DNA of 64,000 bases from an uncultured Jannaschia sp. (lineage in GTDB: Bacteria; Pseudomonadota; Alphaproteobacteria; Rhodobacterales; Rhodobacteraceae): the NCBI RefSeq assembly GCF_947494055.1, contig NZ_CANLTR010000003.1:1-64000 (forward strand), given 5' to 3'. The notes beneath the pieces were generated by a model. It saw only the letters and a list, made by a program, of their open reading frames with translations. It did no database searches and had not been told where the DNA came from. Shown in pieces: positions 27,537-35,430 of this stretch (the first letter of the stretch is position 1; each line of letters opens with the position of its first letter). The position numbers and the translations under genes were made by a program.

Positions 27537-28841
27537 ATGCGTCTGACCGCCCTTCTTCTGGCTTCCACCCTCACCCTTCCGCAAATGGCGCTGGCCCAGG
27601 CCGGCGCCGGCAGTAGCGAGCCCGCCGCCGAGGAGGATCGCGGCCGCCAGGGGGTCGAGATCACGGGCCACGTCCTCAAGCCCGTCCCGCTCGACTGGAG
27701 CGAGGAGCGCATGGCCCGCCTCGCCCTGCCGGAGGGCTTCGCGATCTCCGTCTTCGCCCGTGACGTCGAGAACCCCCGCATGATGCGCGTGGCCGAGGAC
27801 GGCACGGTCTACGTGACCCGCCGCCAGCTCGGCGACGTGATGATGCTGCGCGACACCGACGGCGACGGCATGGCCGACGAGACCGAGGTCGTCGCCCAGA
27901 AGGAACAGCTGCACGGGATCGAGATCGACGGCGACGACGTCTGGCTGATGACCGTGAACGACCTCTTCCACACCACGCTGCAGGAGGACGGCACCTTCGG
28001 CACGCTGGAGACGATCATCGACGACTTCCCCGAGGGCGGGCAGCACCCGAACCGGATGGTCGTCAAGGGCCCGGACGACAAGCTCTACGTCTCCGTCGGC
28101 TCGACCTGCAACGCCTGCGGCGAGACCAATGTCGAGAACGCCACGATCGTGTCGATGAACCCCGACGGCACCGCGCGGGCGATCCACGCCTCGGGCCTCC
28201 GCAACACGATCGGCTACGGCTTCGAGCCCGAGACGGGGCAGCTCTACGGCTTCGACCACGGCATCGACTGGCTCGGCGACAACGAGCAGCACGAGGAGTT
28301 CAACCGCATCACCGAGGGCGACCGCTACGGCTGGCCCTACGTCTACGCGATGTCGCGCTTCAACCCGCAGGACACGCCGCCGAACTCGTCCTTCTCGGAC
28401 TACGCTGCCGCCAGCGAGGAGCCGATCGGCCTGCACACCCCCCACGCCGCACCGATGCAGATGGCCTTCTACACCGGCGACGCCTTCCCCGAGGAATACC
28501 ACGGCGACGCCTTCGTCGCGTTCCGCGGCTCCTGGAACCGTCAGCCGCCCTCGGGCTACGAGGTCATGCGCGTCGATTTCGAGGATGGCGAGCCGGTCGC
28601 GATGGAGCCGTTCCTGACCGGTTTCCTGATGGAGGACGACGCCAGCCCGACCGGCTGGGGCAACATGGGCCGCCTCTGCGGTCTGGCGCAGGGCCCGGAC
28701 GGAAGCCTTTACCTCTCCGACGACACGGGCGGCGTGATCTATCGGATCACCTACGAGGGGGAGGACGCCACCGCGCGTCCGACGCCGGAATTCACCAATG
28801 CCGACACGGAGGAGCTGAACATCGGGCTCGTCGAGGGGTAG
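27537..28841 (+). CDS. Periplasmic PQQ-dependent sugar dehydrogenase-like beta-propeller (sorbosone dehydrogenase type)
   Basis: This 434-residue precursor has a signal peptide (cleavage near MALAQ-AGA, residue 20-21). The six-bladed propeller of soluble glucose/sorbosone dehydrogenases follows. Landmarks are LPEGFAISVFARDVENPRMM, HGIEIDGDDVWL, the loop QHPNRMVVKGPDDKLYVSVG with a cysteine pair in STCNACGE, and RNTIGYGFEPETGQLYGFDH. It should oxidise an aldose or aldehyde in the periplasm if PQQ is supplied; no PQQ synthesis genes are in the window. AGGAG precedes the ATG. Confidence 0.86.
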   Translation: MRLTALLLASTLTLPQMALAQAGAGSSEPAAEEDRGRQGVEITGHVLKPVPLDWSEERMARLALPEGFAISVFARDVENPRMMRVAEDGTVYVTRRQLGDVMMLRDTDGDGMADETEVVAQKEQLHGIEIDGDDVWLMTVNDLFHTTLQEDGTFGTLETIIDDFPEGGQHPNRMVVKGPDDKLYVSVGSTCNACGETNVENATIVSMNPDGTARAIHASGLRNTIGYGFEPETGQLYGFDHGIDWLGDNEQHEEFNRITEGDRYGWPYVYAMSRFNPQDTPPNSSFSDYAAASEEPIGLHTPHAAPMQMAFYTGDAFPEEYHGDAFVAFRGSWNRQPPSGYEVMRVDFEDGEPVAMEPFLTGFLMEDDASPTGWGNMGRLCGLAQGPDGSLYLSDDTGGVIYRITYEGEDATARPTPEFTNADTEELNIGLVEG

Positions 28842-28888
28842 GGTCCGGTCCACGGGATCTCGTTTTCGTGATGTCGGGGCCTTCGGCC

Positions 28889-28917
28889 TTGGCATCGCGG
28901 CCGACCTGCTGTAGAGG
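28889..28917 (+). promoter_or_regulatory. Candidate promoter of the cold-shock gene
   Basis: TTGGCA (28889-28894) and TAGAGG (28912-28917) are separated by 17 bp. This would give a leader of about 115 bases before the csp start, in keeping with the long untranslated leaders of cold-shock genes. Confidence 0.3.
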
Positions 28918-28998
28918 GAACGGGCGAACGTTATTCTATTTCGACCACTGTCTCCTCTCACGGCGCTCAGTCTCATCGATCCAGACCGACCACGCCGC

Positions 28999-29020
28999 GC
29001 TGCCGCATCCTGCGGGCAGC
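28999..29020 (+). promoter_or_regulatory. Hairpin in the csp leader next to the ribosome site
   Basis: GCTGCC-GCA pairs with TGC-G-GGCAGC, nine base pairs with a one-base bulge and a TCC loop. It ends eight bases before the AGGAG ribosome site of the cold-shock gene. It could affect translation at low temperature. Confidence 0.35.
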
Positions 29021-29040
29021 ATCGAACAGGAGATACGGAT

Positions 29041-29247
29041 ATGGCCACTGGCACCGTAAAATGGTTCAACGCAACTAAAGGCTTCGGCTTCATCGCCCCC
29101 GATGGCGGCAGCAGCGACGTCTTCGTGCACATCTCGGCTGTCGAGCGCGCCGGCCTGACCGGCCTCGCCGACAACCAGAAGGTCACCTTCGACATCGAAT
29201 CGGGCCGCGACGGCCGCAGCTCGGCGTCGAACCTGCAACTCGCCTGA
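29041..29247 (+). CDS. Cold-shock protein (CspA family)
   Basis: This 68-residue single cold-shock domain binds single-stranded RNA or DNA and melts RNA structure. Both RNP motifs are visible: KGFGFIAP (RNP1) and DVFVHISAV (RNP2), after the start [20 protein letters not shown] lies eight bases before the ATG. A 199-bp upstream gap contains a hairpin and a candidate promoter, and a strong terminator follows, so it is likely a single-gene transcript. Confidence 0.96.
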   Translation: MATGTVKWFNATKGFGFIAPDGGSSDVFVHISAVERAGLTGLADNQKVTFDIESGRDGRSSASNLQLA

Positions 29248-29270
29248 TCCAAGCGATCGGCTGATGCACG

Positions 29271-29299
29271 AAACGCGGCCCCCGGGCCGCGTTTCTTCG
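29271..29299 (+). terminator. Rho-independent terminator of the cold-shock gene
   Basis: AAACGCGGCC and GGCCGCGTTT form a 10-bp stem around a 4-base loop, followed by CTTCGTTT. It begins 24 bp after the csp stop and can also serve the convergent epimerase gene. Confidence 0.75.
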
Positions 29300-29322
29300 T
29301 TTCGGGGTATCGCGACCCGGCC

Positions 29323-30219
29323 TCAGACCTCCGTGCCGACTTCCTCGCGCCAATCCACCTGCGGCGCGAACCCGACGAGCCGCCGGGCCTTCTCGATCGA
29401 GTAGAACGTCTCGTCCGGCCCCATTTCGCGCTTGCGCGGCACGCCCGCGTAGAACCGCTCGGCGACCTCGTCGGTGGAGATCGCGACCGAGGAATTGGCG
29501 TTCGCCACGTTGAACACCTCGTAGCCCAGCCCGTCCGTCTCCAGACAGCACTGCACCATCCGGCCAAGGTCGCGCGCGTCGATATAGGCGAAGATGTTGC
29601 GACGGCGCAGGTCCGGATCGGCGACGAAGTCCGGGAATTTCTCGGCATATTCGTGCGGCTCGAACACGTTGTTGATCCGCAGCCCGTAGATGTCCGCGCC
29701 CGAGCGTTGCTGGAAGCAGCGCGCCGTCGCCTCGTTGCAGACCTTCGACATCGCGTAGCTGTCGCCCGGAAGGGTCGGATGCTCCTCGTCCACCGGGATG
29801 TAGTCAGGCTTGCGCTCGCCGTCCGCGAAGCAGATCCCGTAGGTCGTCTCGGACGACGCGAAGATCACCTTGCGGATGCCGAGGCCCAGCGCCGCCTCGA
29901 TCACGTTGTAGGTGCCCATCGTGTTGACGCGGTAGGTCTCGTTGTCGGTGCGGATCATGATCCGCGGGATCGCGGCGAAATGCACCACCGCGTCGTAGGC
30001 CGGCACGCCCCGCGGCGGCTCCAGGTCGCGGAAGTCCGACGGCTGCGTCAGCGCGCCCCAGACCTGCCCGGAATCGGTGAGATCCGCCATCAGGTTCTCC
30101 ACCCCCTCCGCCTCGAGCGGGACGAGATCGAGGTTGGTGACCCGGTGCCCCTGCGCCAGCAGGTAGGGCACGACGTGCCGCCCCGCCTTGCCGCTGCCGC
30201 CCGTGAACAGAATCCGCAT
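29323..30219 (-). CDS. NAD-dependent epimerase/dehydratase (SDR family)
   Basis: This is a 298-residue extended SDR enzyme. It begins MRILFTGGSGKAGRHVVPYL with the NAD-binding GGxGxxG variant. It has IFASSETTYG (catalytic Ser/Thr region), SYAMSKVCNEATAR (YxxxK) and GLRINNVFEPHEY. The set resembles nucleotide-sugar epimerases, but the substrate is unknown. AGGAGG precedes the start at 30219. No sugar-nucleotide pathway genes flank it, so it appears to be a single gene converging on csp. Confidence 0.82.
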   Translation of the reverse strand: MRILFTGGSGKAGRHVVPYLLAQGHRVTNLDLVPLEAEGVENLMADLTDSGQVWGALTQPSDFRDLEPPRGVPAYDAVVHFAAIPRIMIRTDNETYRVNTMGTYNVIEAALGLGIRKVIFASSETTYGICFADGERKPDYIPVDEEHPTLPGDSYAMSKVCNEATARCFQQRSGADIYGLRINNVFEPHEYAEKFPDFVADPDLRRRNIFAYIDARDLGRMVQCCLETDGLGYEVFNVANANSSVAISTDEVAERFYAGVPRKREMGPDETFYSIEKARRLVGFAPQVDWREEVGTEV

Positions 30220-30378
30220 GCTCGGTCCTCCTTCGTGATCCGCAACCGGACCTAGCGGAGACGACGCGCGCGGCGACCCCCGTCCACACGTTTTGCGCGG
30301 GGGATCACGCCCCATGTTACACGAACCGGCAGGGAGTGGCCCGGTAGCTTGTGTCCCTTCGGCAACAGCCAGGGCTCC

Positions 30379-30393
30379 TTAACCTTCGTTTAA
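30379..30393 (+). promoter_or_regulatory. Perfect CtrA-type box (TTAA-N7-TTAA) upstream of the DUF481 gene
   Basis: TTAA, CCTTCGT, TTAA lies 90 bp before the start of the outer-membrane gene. A -10-like CATAGA sits 18 bp after TTAATT (30390-30395), so the box overlaps the -35 position. In DNA of this G+C content a perfect match by chance is unlikely. Confidence 0.5.
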
Positions 30394-30482
30394 TTGTCCG
30401 CCGCCGATGCAGGCATAGATGCCCTCTCAGCAGACGAACTGCCCGTACGTCATTCGTACGAAACTCCCAGAGAGGAACAACA

Positions 30483-31304
30483 ATGAAAAAGATTGCAAGC
30501 CTCGCCGTCGTCCTGGCGATGACGACCGCGCTGCCGGCCTTCGCGCAGACGACCGTCACCGGCATCCGCGACCTCGACGACCGCATCGACGACATCAACC
30601 GCGACGCGCAGCGTGGCCTGAGCCGTGGCGAAGATGACGAACGCTTCGGCGAGAACGACGTCGTTCAGGGCTTCCGCGGCTCGGCGGCGGTGACCTTCTC
30701 CGGTACCGACGGCAACACCGAGACGTCCGACCTCAGCTTCGCCGGCCGCATCACCTACGGTGCCGGAAGCTGGAACCACCTTTTCGGTTTCGCGGGCGAA
30801 TACGGTGAGTCGGACGGTGACACCGACGACGAAGAGGCCTTCCTGATCTACGAAGGCAGCCGCTACTTCACGCCGCAGCTCTACGCCTTCGGCACCGGCC
30901 GGTTCGAATACGACAGCTTCGGCTCGAACCGTCAGGACGCGTTCCTCGGCGGCGGTCTCGGCTACCGCATCTTCAACACGTCCGAGGTCGCCTGGCGCGT
31001 CCAGGCCGGCCCGGGCCTCCGCTACGTCCGCGACCAGGAAGGCGAGTCCGACACCGAAGCCGCCGGCATCGCGTCCTCGCGCCTCTATTACGGCCTGACG
31101 GACACCGTCGCGCTGACCAACGACACCGACATCCTGTCCTCGGACACCGATACGGCCGTGGTCAACGATTTCGGCGTGAACTTCCGGGTCAACGATACGC
31201 TCTCGACCCGCATCAGCTACCGGACGGACTACACCACCGACCCGGAGCCGGGCTTCGAGTCCACCGACAACACGCTGGGCGTCTCGCTCGTCGTCGGCTT
31301 CTGA
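30483..31304 (+). CDS. DUF481 family outer-membrane beta-barrel protein (YdiY-like)
   Basis: This 273-residue precursor has a signal peptide ending at PAFAQ-TT (residue 21-22). An acidic stretch follows (DRIDDINRDAQRGLSRGEDD), then repeating amphipathic strands rich in Gly, Tyr and Phe. It ends with LGVSLVVGF, the terminal aromatic expected for outer-membrane insertion. DUF481 members are described as salt- or alkali-induced barrels; function is not settled. A GAGAGGAAC site precedes the ATG. A CtrA-type box 90 bp upstream and a strong terminator downstream suggest a regulated single-gene transcript. Confidence 0.87.
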   Translation: MKKIASLAVVLAMTTALPAFAQTTVTGIRDLDDRIDDINRDAQRGLSRGEDDERFGENDVVQGFRGSAAVTFSGTDGNTETSDLSFAGRITYGAGSWNHLFGFAGEYGESDGDTDDEEAFLIYEGSRYFTPQLYAFGTGRFEYDSFGSNRQDAFLGGGLGYRIFNTSEVAWRVQAGPGLRYVRDQEGESDTEAAGIASSRLYYGLTDTVALTNDTDILSSDTDTAVVNDFGVNFRVNDTLSTRISYRTDYTTDPEPGFESTDNTLGVSLVVGF

Positions 31305-31325
31305 GCCGATCCGACCGGATTGCAG

Positions 31326-31359
31326 GAGGGGCGCGGCGCAAGCCGCGCCCCTCTTTCGT
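31326..31359 (+). terminator. Rho-independent terminator of the DUF481 gene
   Basis: A 12-bp perfect stem (31326-31337 with 31342-31353) closes a GCAA tetraloop and is followed by TTTCGT. It is the strongest terminator in the window. Confidence 0.85.
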
Positions 31360-31422
31360 CAAGGGCGTCGTTGAACGCCGATCCGCCGGGGGGACGGAGC
31401 CGCCGCGAGAGATCCGCTTGTA

Positions 31423-31444
31423 ATGTAAAACGATCGTTTTACAT
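31423..31444 (+). promoter_or_regulatory. Perfect 22-bp palindrome, probable operator of the TetR gene
   Basis: ATGTAAAACGA is followed directly by its reverse complement, with no mismatch over 22 bp. It is about 27% G+C in a region of about 65-70%. It lies 30 bp upstream of the first TetR start, the usual place and size for a TetR-family dimer site. Confidence 0.75.
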
Positions 31445-31473
31445 CGTGATCCATGGACACGAAAGGACGCGCC

Positions 31474-31998
31474 ATGGACATCACCGACAGGCTGACCGCC
31501 GCGGCCGAACGGCTCTTCGATCGACACGGCTACACGGCCACCGGCATGGATCGGCTCACCCGGGCCGCGGGCATGTCGAGCCGGACGCTCTACAAGCATG
31601 CCGGCAACAAGGCGCAGCTCATGGCGCGGGTGCTGGCGGCGCGGGACCGGCGCTTCATGGCCCGGATCGAGGTGGAAAGCGTCGATGCCCTCTTCGCGGC
31701 CCTGGAGGACTGGGTGCGGGACGAGGGCGTGCGGGGATGCCTGTTCCTGCGATCCCTGGCGGAGACCGGCGGCGACACGCCGGAGATCGCCGAGGCCGTC
31801 GCGCGCCACAAGGCGGCGTTCCACAAGCGGGTGGGCAAGATCGTCGGTGCGGACCTGGGACATGACGACCCCGCGCTCACCGAGCAGGTGCTGGTCCTCT
31901 TCGAGGGCGCGACCCATGCGGCAATCTATCGAGGTGCCGGTTCCGTATCCGCCGCGCGGGCGGCGGCGGCGATCCTGATGGGCCGGGCCCGGACATGA
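31474..31998 (+). CDS. TetR/AcrR family transcriptional regulator
   Basis: This is a repressor of about 174 residues. The N-terminal helix-turn-helix reads RLFDRHGYTATGMDRLTRAA then GMSSRTLYKHAGNKAQLMAR. A variable ligand-binding helical domain ends in AAAAILMGRART. ATG at 31474 has AAAGGAC upstream; an in-frame ATG at 31453 would add seven residues. Its stop overlaps the MFS transporter start by 4 bp. It probably represses both genes through the palindrome upstream and releases on binding a drug-like ligand. Confidence 0.9.
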   Translation: MDITDRLTAAAERLFDRHGYTATGMDRLTRAAGMSSRTLYKHAGNKAQLMARVLAARDRRFMARIEVESVDALFAALEDWVRDEGVRGCLFLRSLAETGGDTPEIAEAVARHKAAFHKRVGKIVGADLGHDDPALTEQVLVLFEGATHAAIYRGAGSVSAARAAAAILMGRART

Positions 31999-33131
31999 GC
32001 CCGGCCCTCCGCATCGGCACCGTGGGATTCGCCCTGATCGCCGTCTGCTACGGCTTCGCCCGTTTCGCGTTCGGTCTGTTCCTGCCGCAGATCGACGCCG
32101 AACTGGGCCTCGGCCCTTCGCTCGGCGGGCTGATCTCCGGCGGCGCCTTCGCAGGCTATTGCATCGCCATCGTCGCCTCGGCGGTCCTGACCGAGCGGAT
32201 CGGCGCGCGCGCCGTCGCGACGGCGGCCGCGATCGTCGCGGCCATCGGCATGGCGGGGATCGCGCTCGCCCCGTCGCCGCCGATCCTCGCCGTCGCCGTG
32301 ATCGTGGCCGGGTCGAGCACGGGCCTCGCCTCTCCGCCCATGGCCGCGGCCGTGGCGGCCGCGGTGCGCATGGATCGCCGGGACATGACGAACACGGTGA
32401 TCAACGCGGGAACGAGCGCGGGCGTGGCCCTGTCTGGGCCGATCGCCCTTGCCATCGCGGGGCAATGGCGGCTGGCCTTCGGCGCGTTCGCCGCCGTCGC
32501 GGCAGTGCTCGCGATCGAGGCCGCGCGCTCCCTTCCGGCCTCCCGCGGCGGCCAGGGGCCGGGCGGTCTGCCACCGATGACCGGCCCGGTCCTGCGCCTG
32601 ATCTCCGCGTCGCTCCTGATGGGCGCGGCGAGCACCGCCCTGTGGTCCTTCGGTGGGCAGCTCGTCGCGCGGCAACCGGGATGGGGGCCGACCGGAACCG
32701 GCACGCTCTGGACCTGCATCGGCGCCGGCGGGATCGCCGGAGCCTGGGCCGGCACCCTCGTCGGCCGGTTCGGCCTCGACCCGATCCACCGGATGTTCCT
32801 CGGCCTCATGGCAGCCGGGATCCTCTCGGTCGGATCGGGCCTCGCCACGCCCGCCCTGGCCCTGCTCGGCGGCGCGCTCTTCGGCGCCGCCTACGTGATG
32901 CTGACGGGCGTCTATCTGGTCTGGGGCACCTGTGCCCTGCCGGACCGTCCCGCGACGGGGCTCATGGTCGGCTTCCTCACGATCGCCGTGGGACAGACCG
33001 CCGGCGCACCGCTTTTCGGCCTCCTGATGTCGGGGTTCGGCGCGGGGACGTCGGTGGCATGCTTCGCCGCCCTCGCGCTTCTGGCCGGGCTGATCCGGGC
33101 CGGACGCACGCCTGCCGCCGCACCGGCATAG
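31995..33131 (+). CDS. MFS transporter (YbfB/YjiJ type), probable efflux pump
   Basis: This 378-residue protein has about twelve hydrophobic helices with the halves joined near residues 175-200. It starts ALRIGTVGFALIAVCYGFAR, typical of the YbfB/YjiJ group. The motif A region between helices 2 and 3 is reduced (AVLTERIGARA). Start ATG overlaps the TetR stop (ATGA), so regulator and pump form one unit controlled by the upstream palindrome. The substrate is unknown. Confidence 0.86.
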   Translation: MSPALRIGTVGFALIAVCYGFARFAFGLFLPQIDAELGLGPSLGGLISGGAFAGYCIAIVASAVLTERIGARAVATAAAIVAAIGMAGIALAPSPPILAVAVIVAGSSTGLASPPMAAAVAAAVRMDRRDMTNTVINAGTSAGVALSGPIALAIAGQWRLAFGAFAAVAAVLAIEAARSLPASRGGQGPGGLPPMTGPVLRLISASLLMGAASTALWSFGGQLVARQPGWGPTGTGTLWTCIGAGGIAGAWAGTLVGRFGLDPIHRMFLGLMAAGILSVGSGLATPALALLGGALFGAAYVMLTGVYLVWGTCALPDRPATGLMVGFLTIAVGQTAGAPLFGLLMSGFGAGTSVACFAALALLAGLIRAGRTPAAAPA

Positions 33132-33561
33132 GTGCGATGTGACAGCGGTCTCCGCGTGGTTTCCGATGGCGGAGGTTTGGCGAACCCCTCCGCCATTCGC
33201 CCGACCGCAGCGATGACGCTTCGATCGGGCCGTCCGGCGCATCCCTGCCGGTCTTCCGTCCCTGCAACCGGTGGCAAGGAATCTGCGGGGCAGGGGTGCA
33301 GCGACGTCCTCGACTGGATCCGGGGCGCAAGTCAGGGCCGTCCGGGACCGGACGACGCGTCCCGACACGATCCATGCATCCGTCACCCTCATCGCAGGGG
33401 ACGGACGACAGGATCGAACCGCCGCGATGCACTTAGGTCAGCCCCCGCTTCGGAGCGCGGTCGGGGTCGTTCGCCTGCCACTGGATGGGACGGTCACGGC
33501 AGCCGCCGCCAGGAACTCCCGCCTCGCCATACGATCCGCCGGGGGCAACTCCGTCCCACGC
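33132..33561. other. Gene-free region between converging MFS and glmS genes
   Basis: No convincing gene was found. Open frames here have no recognisable motif. A tRNA-like T-arm (GGTTCGATCC on the minus strand near 33417-33426) is not followed by a complete cloverleaf. The right end runs into four 11-bp tandem repeats. Confidence 0.5.
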
Positions 33562-33605
33562 CTGTGACACGGCCGTAACACAGCCATAACACAGGCGTAA
33601 CACGC
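33562..33605. repeat. Four tandem 11-bp repeats downstream of glmS
   Basis: The units are CTGTGACACGG, CCGTAACACAG, CCATAACACAG and GCGTAACACGC, back to back with consensus CCGTAACACAG. The 11-bp period places each copy on nearly the same face of the helix. They lie 23 bp beyond the glmS stop codon. Confidence 0.7.
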
Positions 33606-33615
33606 CGCCTGACGC

Positions 33616-33628
33616 GGCCCGGCGGGCC
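33616..33628 (-). terminator. Short hairpin at the glmS stop codon
   Basis: GGCCC and GGGCC pair around a 3-base loop, starting at the last base of the glmS stop codon. There is no T-run; weak evidence for termination. Confidence 0.3.
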
Positions 33629-35430
33629 TATTCGACGGTGACGGACTTCGCGAGGTTGCGCGGCTGGTCCACGTCCGTGCCCTTGTGGACGGCCGTGTGG
33701 TAGGCCAGCAATTGCGCCGGAATCGCGTAGAGGATCGGTGCCAGCATCGGGTCGATCCGCGGCATCGTCAGCACCTCGCGCACGCCCTTGCCCCCGCGCT
33801 CCGCCCCCTCCGGATCGGTCACCAGCAGGACCTGCCCCTCGCGGGCCATGACCTCCTGCATGTTGCTGACCGTCTTGTCGAACAGCGCGTCGGTCGGCGC
33901 GAAGACCACGACCGGCAGAGTCTTGTCGACCAGCGCGATCGGCCCGTGCTTGAGTTCGCCCGACGCATAGGCCTCCGCATGGATGTAGCTAATCTCCTTC
34001 AGCTTCAGCGCGCCCTCATGCGCCAGCGGATACATCGGCCCGCGCCCGAGGAAGAGGATGTCGGACGCCTCGGCGAGCCAGCCCGCGAGCTCGGCGCAAC
34101 GCTCCTCGATGGCGAGCGCCTGGCTCACGAGGCCGGGCAGGCGGCGGATTCCGGCGACGATCTCCGCCTCCTCCGCCGCGTCGATCACCCCCCGCTGCCG
34201 CGCGGCGAGGACCGCCAGCATCAGCAGGATGGCAAGCTGGTTCGTGAAGGCCTTGGTCGAGGCGACGGAGACCTCCACGCCCGCGTGGATCGGGAACACG
34301 ACGTCCCCCTCCCGCGCGATGGAGGACTGGTCCACGTTGACCATCGACAGGATCGCCCCGGCCCGCCCCTTCGCGTAGCGCAACGCCGCCAACGTGTCCG
34401 CCGTCTCCCCCGACTGGCTGAGGAAGAGCGAGGCCGTGTCATGGCCGAGCGGGCCCTCGCGGTAGCGGTACTCGGAGGCCACGTCGACCTCGACCGGCAT
34501 CCGCGCGATCCGCTCGAACCAGTATTTCGCTACCGAACAGGCAAGGAAACCGGTGCCACAGGCGACCATCTGCAGCCGCGCGACCGAGGCGAAGTCGAAG
34601 CCCGCATCCGCGACCCTGTCGCCGTCGAGATAGGCGTCGATGACGTTGGCGAGAGTCTGCGGCTGCTCGTGGATTTCCTTGGCCATGAAGTGCCGGTGCC
34701 CGGCCTTCTCGATCCGCGTCGCCTCCATCCGGATGCGCTTCGTCTCGCGGTAGGTCTGATGCCCGGCCGCGTCGAAGATCTGCGCCCCCGCCCGCGTGAC
34801 CACGGCCCGGTCGCCCTCCTCGAGATAGGTCAGCCGATCCGTGAGCGGCCCGAGCGCGATCGCGTCGGAGCCGACATACATCTCGCCGTCCCCGTGTCCG
34901 ATCGCGAGCGGGGAGCCCGCGCGTGCGGCGACGAGCAGGTCCGGCTCGCCTTCGAACAGGAAGCAGAGCGCGTAGGCCCCCTCGAGCCGGTCGATCGTCG
35001 CGAAGGCGGCCTCCCGCGGGGCCATCCCGTCGTCGAGGAAGCGCTCGCAGAGCCGCGCGACGACCTCGGTATCCGTCTCCGACTCCCAGGGGCCGTCCAG
35101 TTCCGCCTTCAGCGTCTGGAAGTTCTCGATGATGCCGTTGTGGACGACCGACACGCGCGCGGCGCGGTGCGGATGCGCGTTGGCGACGCTGGGCGCACCG
35201 TGCGTGGCCCAGCGGGTATGGCCGATCCCCGCCAGCCCGGCGAGGGGCTCGTGGACCAGCAAGTCGGACAGGTTGACCAGCTTGCCCACGGCCCGGCGGC
35301 GGTCGAGCCGGCCCTCCTCCACGGTCGCGATGCCGGCGGAATCGTAGCCGCGATATTCAAGACGCTTCAGCGCGTCGAGCATGATCGGGGCGGCCTGGTG
35401 CGACCCGAGGATGCCGATGATCCCGCACAT
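33628..35430 (-). CDS. glmS: Glutamine-fructose-6-phosphate aminotransferase
   Basis: GlmS makes glucosamine-6-phosphate from fructose-6-phosphate and glutamine, the entry to wall and LPS amino sugars. The 600-residue protein begins MCGIIGILGS, and Cys2 is the amidotransferase nucleophile after Met removal. That fixes the start at 35430, not the ATG six bases upstream, and AGGAG is correctly spaced. HTRWATHG and HNGIIENF mark the glutaminase domain. Two SIS domains follow (FLSQSGETADTL; HAEAYASGELKHGP) and the C-terminal LAKSVTVE is intact. The start shares one base with the glmU stop (TGATG). Confidence 0.97.
   Translation of the reverse strand: MCGIIGILGSHQAAPIMLDALKRLEYRGYDSAGIATVEEGRLDRRRAVGKLVNLSDLLVHEPLAGLAGIGHTRWATHGAPSVANAHPHRAARVSVVHNGIIENFQTLKAELDGPWESETDTEVVARLCERFLDDGMAPREAAFATIDRLEGAYALCFLFEGEPDLLVAARAGSPLAIGHGDGEMYVGSDAIALGPLTDRLTYLEEGDRAVVTRAGAQIFDAAGHQTYRETKRIRMEATRIEKAGHRHFMAKEIHEQPQTLANVIDAYLDGDRVADAGFDFASVARLQMVACGTGFLACSVAKYWFERIARMPVEVDVASEYRYREGPLGHDTASLFLSQSGETADTLAALRYAKGRAGAILSMVNVDQSSIAREGDVVFPIHAGVEVSVASTKAFTNQLAILLMLAVLAARQRGVIDAAEEAEIVAGIRRLPGLVSQALAIEERCAELAGWLAEASDILFLGRGPMYPLAHEGALKLKEISYIHAEAYASGELKHGPIALVDKTLPVVVFAPTDALFDKTVSNMQEVMAREGQVLLVTDPEGAERGGKGVREVLTMPRIDPMLAPILYAIPAQLLAYHTAVHKGTDVDQPRNLAKSVTVE

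Noticed and set aside
33411-33490. Possible tRNA on the minus strand (GGTTCGATCC T-arm-like stretch and a CTCCGAA loop)
   Set aside because: The D-arm and acceptor stem cannot be completed, and the anticodon stem does not pair with a seven-base loop; probably chance or at most a degraded fragment.
33132-33578. 148-codon frame after the MFS gene
   Set aside because: Arg/Gly/Pro-rich with no motif, starts only one base after the transporter stop by chance, and no ribosome site is evident.
33562-33605. CRISPR-like array
   Set aside because: Units are 11 bp and contiguous with no spacers; no cas genes are present.
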